Source of the DNA: Cinclus cinclus | Lineage: Eukaryota > Chordata > Aves > Passeriformes > Cinclidae | Length of the DNA: 64,000 bases | Direction: 5' to 3' | NCBI RefSeq assembly: GCF_963662255.1 | Contig: NC_085046.1 | Location: 51,103,797-51,167,796 of the forward strand | Shown: in pieces, positions 1 through 10,324 of the stretch | Position numbering within the stretch: position 1 is the stretch's first letter | Layout: each line of letters begins with the position of its first letter | Translations under genes and position numbers: made by a program | The notes under the pieces: generated by a model | What the model saw: the letters and a program-made list of their open reading frames with translations, nothing else | What the model was told of the DNA's origin: nothing | The model's database searches: none

Positions 1-2430
1 GTTTTTTTTTATGTGCCTTTTTTGTTTTTCTAAACAAAAAGATAGCAGTGAACCCATAATCTCAAGGACTTCTTAAACTGTACCAGAGGAATGACATCTC
101 CAAAACCATAGGAAGTAGATTTGAAATTCAGGGAGCTGCAAGGCAGGAATAATGTAGCAGAAAGTGGTTCAAACCTTAATTTTAATGAGATAAAGTCCTT
201 TTGTGTAATCTGATTCAAGTCTTTGTGCCTCTTATTGACATCTGACAAAAGATTCCTGAGCTAAATAAATGAGCTCTCAGAACAATTTTAAGAGAGATTA
301 GGTGTTTCTTGGTCCTTTTCTTGAGAAAACATTGCTTTTGACTAATGTCTTAGAACCTATCTCATGGCAATCACAACAGGGAAAATGCAGTGAAGGATTG
401 TGTGGGGTAAAGCATATGCCTTCAGCTGGGTTTAATAACAGATCAGGTCTTTCTGCTGTATACGAAATGGAGAGTAAACTCAGTGAATATTCTGTCTACC
501 TGTGGAGCTGTTTCTTTGATTCTGGAGAGTGGAATAAGTATTGCTTCTAAATTTTTTAACTGACTAATGTTGGTGGGATTTTTGCATGATTGGTTGGGTT
601 TTCCCCAGAAAGGCTATTTTAGGTGTAGGCTGTTCATACCTGTACAGGAAAAATACACAAAATAGACCTGACAACTTGTCTTTTTTCAGGCATTTTTCGA
701 AGTATGGGCTAACTGGGATGCAAGAATCATCTAGAAAATAGCTTCTTTATGTGTTTGTATGTGAGACAAAGCTGGGTATCTCACGTATAAAATACTACCT
801 TATATTGTCAGAAAATGCAGATTGAGGGAAATTATTTAGTGAATAAATACTCTGACCTTTGTTGAAATGTTTCATTCCAAAACTTCCCTGGTTGAGCCCA
901 CATATTTAAAAGCAGTAAGAAATGTTTCCTTTTTGTCAAATTATTTCCTTTGAATTTTTTTTAATATCCCTAACATAACTGTCTTGTGACAGTATGCTGA
1001 ACAGATTTATTTTGCCATTTAAAATGAGCAAATTTCACTAAATAGACTACAGGTGTTTTCTGCATTTTAAGGAAACAAGAAGGATTGCTAGTCATTAATG
1101 TAAAAATATGACATTTGTAGCTTGCTATCTCTACTACTATATTCCTTCTGAAGGACATTCCTAAATGGGAAAAACAGCTGGTATAGCTATAAAATAATAA
1201 CCCACACCACCGGGTGTAAGTCATACAAGCTTGGAGCTGTAGGGTTCATTTTATGTTCATTCACTGGGCGTGGAGTTTGGACTCCCATTTCTTTCTGTTG
1301 CCACATCTCAACAACCTCAGAGGTACTCAGAAACAGACAGAGAATAGTTCACATGAAACATGAAGTAGAGCCAGGTTAGACCAATTTGGCACTATTTTAA
1401 ACTGGATTCTTTTTTTTTTTTTTGTTCTCTCAGAACAAACTTCTCTTCTTCCCCATTCCTACTCTCCATTTTCTTTGTTCCTGAACACAAATGAAAAGAG
1501 CAAAGCAAAAGCAAAGAAAATTTGTGAATGCACTGCTTCTAAATCTGCTGTAACCCACTGCCTGACCAGCAGCTGCTGCCTGGCACTATGGCAGTGCTCT
1601 GTGGCTTTAACAGTTTGAAGAAAAGTAGGTTAGCACCCTTGCTATTATTAATGCCTCATCAAAAAGGACATGAGAGCAATCAGAGAGAAGAAATGAGAGC
1701 AGGTGGGAGGGGAGATGTGGAATAAGGAAAAAGGTGTCAGGGAACCATTTATTCATTCTCTGATGACCAGCCAGTTCTTTTCCTAACCTCCAAGAATGAA
1801 TAAGCTCTGACAACATATCCTGCAATTCTAATGACTAATTGCATATTATTTGGCTGCAATTCCTCTGTAATAATTCGAGATGGACAGTATACTATGTCAT
1901 GACAAATGCTGTTAGGGACATAATCTTCCCCATTCTGCCACTTTGGTTTGCATTATGTCTAGGGAAAGATGTTTGCTGGAGAGAGAATAGGAAGCGCATC
2001 AGTCCTTCTAAATCCCATATCTTTTCTCCCTTTCTGTGTGCCTCATGTTCAAGTTAGTTGTGCTCATAGCCAATTAGTCAAAGGTCTGGTTGAACTCTCA
2101 AAATCTGACAGGATGAGAAAAAAAAGCTGTTAGATTGATAAACCCCTAAGGCACAAAGTGAGAAAGAATAAGAGTCACTATGATTTAACAGATTAACCTA
2201 CACAGTACGGATACTAACTGGCCTGGAAAACTGAAAGAGGAAATTGTTTGCCTATTATCACATCTTTATTAAAAGCTGCTGTTTGTTTTTTCCCAAGTAG
2301 ATTGAGGACTAATCCTTCCTAGCTCTAAATAAAATAAAGTTTTCCAAAATGAGATGGCATAATACAAAGACCAAAACAAAAACTTAAGGAAAAAAAAATT
2401 ACCCACTGCCTACTGTTCAGCATCAGTTTG
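1..2430. other. Non-coding stretch, no gene seen
   Basis: AT-rich unique-looking DNA. Open frames on both strands are under 90 codons, overlap each other and show no domain. A T13 run lies at about 1411-1423. I see no CR1 tail, LTR signature or RNA gene here. Confidence 0.6.
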
Positions 2431-3060
2431 AGGCTCTTGTGGCAACTCTGTGTTAGGTGGCTCCAGCAATTTCTGTCCCATGGTTCAGCTGTTATCAGGA
2501 CTATGTGAGAAGTAATAGTAGTGAAGTACTCTGGCTAAAACAGGAGATTTCTGTCTCTAGATCCCTTGTTGTCAAGGTTCCTCATAATGCCCAGCAAACA
2601 GCAGGACAAGCACAACAGTCATGCCACGGGAGCAGGGAAACAGCTCTTGGAAAACAATGCCTAAGCCAGCCGTGTTTCCCTGGCAAACGTCCATTAAAGC
2701 ACAGCCTCAGGGCATAATCACTGATGTGGCAGAGATCCAATACAGCAGAGGAAAAGTGATTGAGCCTGCCGGGCTGGGTGGCTGCATGAGTTTGCTGTGC
2801 AGACAAATAAGTCAGGGCAAGGGCAGGAGAGGCGCTGGGATCTGCAGGTGGGATCTGGGGATCGAGGACATGGCAGGGCAAGCAAGAAGTGTCTTGGTAG
2901 AGCCACAGAGGGGAGAGCAGGACTAGGCTACTCAAAAAAGCAAACTTTGGATGGGGGCAGCTGTCCAGTCAACTGCACTCTGAAAAGGTGGCCTAGGGGT
3001 ACATTTCCCCCATTTCTCCTAATTAACTGCCATAAGGAGGTCTGAAAGTCCAAGGGCTGC
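2431..3060. other. Moderately GC-richer non-coding stretch
   Basis: This block is visibly richer in G and C than its flanks. It carries overlapping short open frames on both strands (up to 117 codons on the minus strand at 2582-2935). None matches a family I recognise, and being open on both strands suggests composition rather than coding. It could be an old transposon fragment that I cannot name. Confidence 0.4.
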
Positions 3061-6000
3061 ATATCATACTCCCTGCAGGTGGGCTTTTGCAATGCTTGGA
3101 GACCTGGGCTTCACATTGAGGCATCAGCGCCATGATGCAAATAGAGTAAAAGTTGCAATTTCCAGGGTGACTCCTAACCCAGTGATCCAGTGGTCTCCAC
3201 AGCAGTTGTCATTTAGGTGAAGGAACAGAGAAATGCAGTCCAAAAATGGGGAGAAGTTGTTTCTATGAAAGACACAGGTGTAAGTTCAGAGATTTCCTAC
3301 ACTGGATTCACCGCAGAAGAAAGCGCATAATGGAACCGTAACTTAAATCCGTTTAGCACTCTGTCAGTCAATGGGGTTAAGTTGAATTAACCTCTGTGTG
3401 TGGAGTTCAACTAATGAAGGCTCCAAAATTCCTTATACTGAGCCTCTGGTAAACTTGAACTGACAAGCTTTTTGTTTTATTGAAAGATTTTTGTATACAT
3501 GCTATCTCATAATCAGTAGTTGCACTTTGTTGAAAAAAAGAAGAATAAATGCTATGTGCTTTAGGGAATAAAGTGGGTTTAGCAGAATTGTTGAGCAAAT
3601 GTAAAAATTCCAACTACTCAGCTTGTGCCTATGAATCCACAGTAATAAACTTGTCCAACTCCATGCATTCTCAGCAAGCTGCAAGACTTAATCTTTAAAT
3701 ATGTACACACATATATATAAATGACATTGGTGAACCAGTTGCCCATTCATTTTGGGCTGGAAGAGGCTTATCTGCTCATAAAAGGTAATCAACACGGTCT
3801 TCCTAGGACTTGATGGACACAAAATTACCTTCCCATTGATGTTGGACATCATGGCAAAACCTGAAATTAACCACTTGCACAAGTCCCTTCAGTCCCCGCT
3901 AGTTATCTCTATCAACAGCAGACAATAAAATTGGAAGCTCCACTGTCCAAGGTTGAAATTGATTTCCAGATAGTAAAACATCAATGCCAGCTTAAAACTG
4001 CTTCCCATAAAGCTTCTCTAGTGTGATGCTTCATTCTTTAAGGATGAAATAGGGTGTGAGTAAAAGGGTTGCTAGCTTTACATACTGCATTTGTCAGATT
4101 CACTTTCTGAATACTTTTTATGCGAGCTTTCTTCTTGTGAAGAAGGAAGAAATAGGATTTTTCCAAGCTTTTTAAAATACAACTACATTTATGCATACAC
4201 ACAGGAATGCAACTTCAAGTTTGGAAATCACTAAGAGACAGATCCCACAAGATGCAGAAAGCTTCTTTCTGGGCCACCTAAAACATGGCTGATTGAAGCT
4301 GTAGTAACAAAAATTACATATACATACTTTTTTAAAATTTGAAGTTATGTTTTATAATTTTATTTATTGTAAAAGCTCAGTACACTGCCAGTCTTTTTTT
4401 ATTCTTTGTACAGGAACTATTCATCCCATGTGCAGTCTGACGTTTTTTAGAGTTCGTCTCCTAAATATAGTTTTAATGTTTTGGAGTTGCTACCCAGGGA
4501 TTGTGAAGCCTTCAGAAAATTAGATGAACATCATTCATTTCTATGAAATAGGAAGAGAAGGAGCACAAAGTAGCAGAGACTTTCTCAGGGCACATAGCTG
4601 ATGGACATATTTGTAGCCATCTGGATATACCTTGAGAGGACTTGTCATTAGGTTATCCCATCTTCCTCTATGGATTGAAGTTTGCATGTGGACTTCACCT
4701 CCTGTAATGAATGGGAAAAATAGTAATGTCTACACTGTTGTAAGGGATATTTACGTTACACCCCAGAAAGGAAGTTCTAATGGATTAGATTCTGTGGAGA
4801 ACTTTTTGGAGTCAGTCTCACAGTAGATCTTCAGGAAGAGGCTAAAGACGCTCGCCAGGAGTGACACAGGTGCAGCTGATGCTGTTGTGAGGCACATGCA
4901 GAGGTGAGCTGGGCTCCCCAGGGTTTGATTATGTGTCCATAAACCACAGGGGCCTCAGGGACTCCCTCTCCTCCCTACTCTTTGTCCTCAGCCTCAGGAT
5001 GCTGCCAAGGGGAAGTGGGAGGTGCAGCCCCATTCTGGAGCCTCTCTAAGACTTAACAAGGGGCATGTGGAAAACTGCCACAGTAATTTACAAAGTTTGT
5101 GCCCATCTTTTTCTGTAGCATTTGTCTTCTAAGGGGGGATAATTTTTCTGAGCCAATAAAAAGTTGTCATGAATATTTACTAAAAATAATGTATTTGACC
5201 TTGTAAATTGATGTTGCAGTCTTTAAGGGGAGAGCCATTGCTGGTTTTTGTTCCAGGCCTTGAGATGAATTCCACCAAAGGAAAAAAGAAAAGACTACTG
5301 TCTCAAGCACTAAATTACAACAATAAATTCACACCAAATCAACTAAGTTGTAAGAGTACCTGCAACCTCATAGAATCAGAAACAATGCCAGATGAGATAG
5401 ATGTGCTAGAGCATAATAAGAGACAAAGATTTGTTCAACAAGTTGCAATAGGATTTTTCCTTAGGATGAGAATGCAGGCACTTGTGTGGAATATTTTGGG
5501 TTGATTATTTATTTAATAATTCAAAATTTGGCTATAATAACAACATCCAAAAGAGACCTCCACTGAGCTCTGTGGGCAAAATAAGGGCATGGGTCATTAA
5601 GATAAACAGCTGCTAAATGCTCCTTTTTGTCAATAAAACACCTTCAGAATTTATTCTGCCAGACCCACTATTGGTGGATAAAAGAGATTCTGAGCCACTA
5701 CTATCTAGCCCTGTAATTTAGACGCACAATGCATTACTGCAACCACAACAGAGAGTGACACTGAAAGACATGAAGTTGGATGCCAGTAAATGCCTCAAAA
5801 TAATTTATTAGAGCTTGACAGAAGAGGGAGAAATGTCAAGAATAATGCCAGAAATCAGATAAACAATTAGTAAACATAGCTGGACTACATAGCCATTTCC
5901 TGTCACCTTCATTCAAGATGGTGCTTACAGTAAATGAAAGTGATAAAATCTGGCTTACTGTATTTTAGAAAATCCTTTTGAACTTATGTTCTGATGTATT

Positions 6001-6954
6001 TGCCTTTCAACAGTCAGACTGAAATAAATTTGTGTACTGTGAAGCCACACAATTCCAGTGAGTGATTAACTGATGCTTCTTCATTACTTTGCTTCTTCAT
6101 TACTTTGACACTATAGTACATTATGCAGCTACTAGTTAAAATTCAGGGAGATAACTACAGTGGCCAGTTACTGAGCAGAGCTGAAAATGTTAAAACACGA
6201 CCTTATAAAAATATTCTGTCCTTGATCCTTCTTATATTGTCCTGCTATTTCATTTCTATTTGCAAATTCAAATGATCACTGAAATAAATATTACTCCACA
6301 GAAAGAAGTAAAGCCTAATATAGCCTTAGCATCCTAAATGTTAAGGTCATCCTCACCATTATTAACATGATGTTTTCTTTTTCTTTCTATTTTTGTCAAA
6401 ATATTCTCTAGGAAATGTTATTGTATCTCACGACTCTAAGATGATATCTCTTTTTTCCACTTCTCTCCTACAGCTGATAATCTGACTAGAAATAATAAAA
6501 GATTATTATTTCATTAAATGGCTGCTGTCTGGAGCTTAGAAATATTTTTGTACATCTGTAGATGTAGAAAAATATCTCTTTTTAAATTTGCATTTTTACA
6601 GCTTTTAAATTTTTGGGTTTATTATTTTTAAATTAAAAAGGAGCAGAAGCATTTCTACATCAAGCTCACAAATTATGTGGAGCAAATTTTGGGTACCTGT
6701 CTGAGTAACAGCAGAAGCTGGTTCAGGTCCAGACTGCATTTCCTTTCTGTACAATGGACACAGCCTCAACACCACTGGTTTTGTCTTTGATTGCAATACT
6801 TACAGAGGTTGGGCACTGCCCAGAATATATCCCTCAGCTGATACATTAAGGTTGGTGCATAAATATCAAATAAGGGAATACATGGTAGAAAAGTGCACCA
6901 AGGTCTTGATAACATGCCCAAAAGACAATAGAGAAAGAAAGCTGTTATCAAGAA
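3061..6954. other. Non-coding stretch, no gene seen
   Basis: AT-rich DNA with a GC-richer patch at about 4830-5060 of unknown origin. The 98-codon plus-strand frame at 5208-5504 is Lys/Asn-rich and matches nothing I know. A small tandem duplication at 6075-6106 is listed separately. No repeat family is recognised. Confidence 0.55.
6075..6106. repeat. 16-bp direct tandem duplication
   Basis: The 16-mer gcttcttcattacttt occurs twice in a row without mismatch. It is probably a replication-slippage duplication. No function is implied. Confidence 0.9.
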
Positions 6955-7127
6955 AATTAAACTCTGGAATATGATGCAAGGAGGCACTGAACTGTCTCCA
7001 TCCTTACAGATTTAAAAGAGTCAGCTGGAAAGTGCCCTGGGAAAGTTAATCTGATCTTTGAGCTGACCCTGCTTTGGGCAGGAGGAGACCCTTTCAGACC
7101 AGAGCTGTCTCATTCTGTGCTCACAAC
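6955..7127 (+). mobile_element. CR1 LINE 3' fragment, old
   Basis: The order of motifs follows the 3' end of avian CR1: an 'actctggaat' block (CR1 has cactggaacag), then 'ctccatcc', then 'gttaatctgatc', then 'gctgaccctgctttgggcag' followed by a G-rich 'gaccagag' part. This is the CR1 segment that precedes the terminal octamer repeats. The copy is strongly diverged, is 5'-truncated as usual for CR1, and lacks a clear ATTCTATG tail. The alternative is chance similarity, but several motifs in correct order make that unlikely. Confidence 0.7.
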
Positions 7128-7535
7128 ACAGAAATTACAGCAAGGTCAAAGGTCAGAAAACTGAGAAGTGGGAGGTGGCTGAGAATGGTTGAAAGGAAGA
7201 ATCAGGGCATCTTTCTCTTATCCCATTCTGGTCACACTGCTTACAGAATCTTCTGGAAGACAAACTGTCATGACTAACTGGATCCTGTGCTGCTTTCCCA
7301 GAGGAACACACATCAGTGTGTATGGTCCATGTCTTCTTTCCAGGTGACAGTATTCCAGAAAAAGATCAGAAGATTATCAGATTATCAGAACATAAATCTA
7401 TGCTGCTTTAGATTAGATGTTGTTATTTTGAAGGCTCTAGTGAGGGAAACTAAGGGACAGTGGATCAAATTCAGTAATTCAAAGGGTAAATTAAATTCAT
7501 TGGGGCAAGTAAAGGAGTTTCAAGACATGTCAAAG

Positions 7536-7587
7536 AGAGAAATATAAAGCAAAAGAATCATAGAGAGATAAAAAGCAAAAGGATCAT
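7536..7587. repeat. 26-bp imperfect tandem duplication
   Basis: Two adjacent 26-bp units (7536-7561 and 7562-7587) share the core agcaaaag followed by atcat and differ at a few bases. It is a simple local duplication that has since diverged. Confidence 0.8.
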
Positions 7588-7743
7588 GGGAAACTATGAT
7601 TCAGTTAACAATGGAACTTTAAAAAGGCAGATGAGTTTTAAATTTAAAGAAATGCAAATTAGATCCAAGAACGACAAAGCAAAGGAGTGGCTGAACACAG
7701 GAAGAGGAAGAGCCATGTCTGCCCTGAGGCAGCAACCTCAAAG

Positions 7744-7785
7744 AAGATGAGGATGCAAAAGACCAAGATGAGGATGCAAAGAGAC
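7744..7785. repeat. 21-bp imperfect tandem duplication
   Basis: The unit aagatgaggatgcaaa plus five bases is repeated at 7744-7764 and 7765-7785, differing only near its end (agacc versus gagac). It is a local slippage duplication. Confidence 0.85.
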
Positions 7786-7854
7786 AATCAAGCAACAACT
7801 GTAAAATCTGCCTTAGTTCATAGCCTAATAGTATCCAGTCCATGCCAAGTTTAG

Positions 7855-8005
7855 GGCCAATGAGATTAGCTGAGTTGATTAGAAAGCAGAGCTAATAATG
7901 CCAGGGTTGTGGGTTTGAGCTTCATATGGGCCATGCACTTAAGAGCTGGATTCAATAATCTTTGTGGGTCCCTTCCAGTTCAGAATATACAGTGAAGTAC
8001 TGTGA
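7855..8005 (+). mobile_element. tRNA-Ile-headed SINE with CR1 tail (TguSINE1-like)
   Basis: The first 79 bases (7855-7933) retain the layout of a tRNA-Ile: a GGCC start, an A-box-like 'attagctgagttgattaga', an anticodon loop 'ctaataa' giving AAT, a B-box-like 'ggtttgagct', and a closing GGGCCA. The rest (7934-8005) is a CR1 3' end: 'cacttaagagctgga', then 'tttgtgggtcccttccag', then degenerate octamers 'cagaatatacagtga' and 'gtactgtga'. A tRNA-Ile head on a CR1 tail is the known design of zebra finch TguSINE1, which is thought to borrow the CR1 machinery through the shared 3' end. The head carries many substitutions, so it is not a working tRNA gene. The family assignment rests on memory of the family design, while the two-part structure is directly visible. 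Confidence 0.85.
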
Positions 8006-8930
8006 AACCTTCCAGATACTGAGAACTTGTAGTTCTCCTCCACTATAGTCCACTACTGGCTGTCTTAAGTGCTGACAAGGAATAAATTGGAAGCAAAGGG
8101 ATTCCTCTTAGATTTTCTCAGTATGTTCAATGTATATTTTTAAGACATATTAAAAGTTATGAAGTGGGCTATGTTTATATTTCTAGCCTATGTCATGTAA
8201 GTTTTACTCTTGCACCCTTGAAAGTCTGTAGGGGTTAATGTTTTCTCACTGAGCCTGGAAAGCTTTGAAAATGGCAACTGGAGAGTTTCAAAGTTGACTG
8301 CCACTTGATCTCACTGATTTCTGTGGATTCCTCGCCAGCAAAATGCTCCTCACAATCTGTAAGCGCAGCAAAAACCAACTTCAGCACAAAGAGCTAGTCT
8401 CTAGTTGTTTTATAATCCAAGACCAGACAGGGATGCTGACATTGAAAGAAGCATCTGAAGTCCCATTCAAAGCTTTTCAAACACATGCTAAAAAACAGGC
8501 ATGAGTGGATACTTCAACTTAAACAAAAATTGTTCATCTGCTTAAACTTAAAAAAACCCCAAACATATCTTAAGAAGTGGGTCAGGTCAATATGATTTCC
8601 CACTTTTCTGTATAGACCATTGATACAACCAAATGTTTAAATCCCTCTCTGTCAAGGGAATGATTAAAGAAATGGTAGAGTAAATCAAGTTCAAATCTAT
8701 GGTATAGAGTTATCTCAATGTTACTTTTTAAGTGGTCTGAGAGGTACTTTGTAAGAAATCATGTGCCACGTGCTTTATGATCATCAGGGATGCACAGCAG
8801 TTAGTGACCTGACTATTTCATAGAATGAACAAACCAAGCTGTTATCTTCAAGATGCTCACAAGTGGAGTTATCTGCCTGAGCAACTTACACTGAAATGTG
8901 CCAAAAATAGAAATAAATATCTGAAACAGG
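8006..8930. other. Non-coding stretch, no gene seen
   Basis: AT-rich unique-looking DNA with no usable open frame and no recognised repeat. Confidence 0.6.
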
Positions 8931-9040
8931 AAAAAACAAACAAACAAAAACAAACAAACAAACCCCCCCCCAAAAAAAAAAAACAACAACAAAAAAAAAA
9001 AAAAAAAAAAACAAACAAAAAAAAACAGAAAAAAACCCCC
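8931..9040. repeat. A-rich (CAAA)n tract with a C9 run
   Basis: The tract mixes (CAAA)n and (AAC)n units, a run of nine C at 8963-8971, and long A runs, ending in a C5. Frames through it read as Lys/Asn/Gln on the plus strand and Phe/Cys/Leu on the minus strand and are not genes. It may be a decayed poly-A tail, but no retrocopy body is recognisable next to it. Confidence 0.9.
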
Positions 9041-9690
9041 AGCATGATGAACCATTTCATTCAGTTGGTATGTACTATAGGAAGAAATATTCTGTAGTGT
9101 TAGAGCATACCAAAAAAGGTTTTATTGGTCCATTAATGCATATGATGGGAGCATTGCAAAGCATAGATATGGTACAGAGGTGAATGAATTTCCCTCAGTG
9201 ATGGGTGAAATTGTCCCTTGATATGTAATCTCTGCAGTCTTCTGTGATATTTCTCTGTGGAAGCAAAAGATAAATATCATTAACTTTTGTTGCCGTTGCT
9301 TTTGGGATGATGCAGTGATGTCAACTTCCCCAAGATATGTGAAGTCATCTTCAAACACATTCTGATGTGTTGCTTCCCATGTGCTGGGCAGGAGTTGTCT
9401 AAGAAATTTCTGTAATGGAACATTTTTTGATTTTTTTAAGTTGCTGTGCTAAAACACAAACATACATATTTAAAAAATGTAAATAGCATGTCAAGCTACC
9501 TCTGCCACGCTATTTATGAGGTAAGAGGTTTTTAATAAGTGTTATTGAAAAAGACATGGAAAGATATTTGGTCGAAAGCATAACTTGTTTGTTTTTATCT
9601 CCCAATTACAGATGTTTAGAAAGTCTGTGGATTGCTCTAAGGGCCTGCAAATGCTAATCAAAGCACACTATCCTAGGTTACAATCCAGGA
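9041..9690. other. Non-coding stretch, no gene seen
   Basis: Unassigned AT-rich DNA between the A-rich tract and the LTR. The minus-strand 78-codon frame at 9122-9358 has no recognised domain. Confidence 0.55.
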
Positions 9691-10324
9691 TGTGCCCAAA
9701 ATCTATTCTATCACCACCTTCATGAACTGTTAATGGGCCCATCAATGCCTTACCCCACCACTCATAGATAACTCTCTCCAGGAACTATCTCTGTTAATGG
9801 GCAATCAAGGACCTACTGTAGGACTCATAGAATGATATCATCCCATTGTGATATGCTCCGCCCAGAGGGAGGAGCCAAGGATTCTCACCTGGATATAATG
9901 TGGGATTTGGGCCTTTGCCCACTAGATTTTTTGCAGAGGACAAAGGCTACCAAACCTTCTCTATGAGATCACTGCTTCGACTAGACTGCTTCATCTGGAC
10001 TGCTACCACCAGCCCAAGATTTTCCACTGTTCCAGCTTGGTGCTCTCAGAGTTCCACACTGGAATCAGACTGCCCCAGGTTTTGTAAAACAAAGCCCCTC
10101 AAGGTCCCCAGTTGTGTTTACTTTTAATGCTGTAGTTATTACTGTTGTTTGTTTGTCTTGCTATACGTATTAGTAAAGAGCTGTTATTCCTATCCCCAGA
10201 CCTCTGCCTGAAAGCCCCTTTAGTTTTCTAAATTATAATAATTTGGAGGGAGGGGATTTGAATTCTCCATTCCAAAGGGAGGCTCTGCCATCCCTAGCAG
10301 ACACCTGTCTTTCAAACCAAGACA
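9691..10324 (+). mobile_element. ERVL-like solo LTR, plus orientation
   Basis: The right end is clear: 'gctgttattcctatcccc', then 'aaattataataatttgga', then 'agcagacacctgtctttc', ending in aaaccaagaca at 10324. This is the 3' part of a common passerine ERVL-type LTR, and it reappears in reverse complement at 39.6 kb. An AGTAAA at about 10172 may be the polyadenylation signal, and a TATA-like 'ggatataat' lies near 9892. The left end is placed at a TGT at 9691 because the LTR should start with TG; it is approximate. Flanks cagga and cagac are only similar, so target-site duplication is weak. No gag, pol or env follows, so this is a solo LTR. Confidence 0.8.

Larger units (their letters stand above)
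7128..7854. other. Non-coding stretch with small tandem duplications
   Basis: Purine-rich unassigned DNA. Two imperfect tandem duplications (7536-7587 and 7744-7785) are listed separately. The 74-codon minus-strand frame at 7619-7843 only reads the complement of these A/G-rich repeats as Ser/Leu-rich peptide. Confidence 0.5.

Noticed and set aside
7855..7933. Functional tRNA-Ile gene
   Set aside because: The acceptor stem and boxes carry substitutions, the sequence runs straight into a CR1 tail, and no poly-T terminator follows. It is a SINE head.
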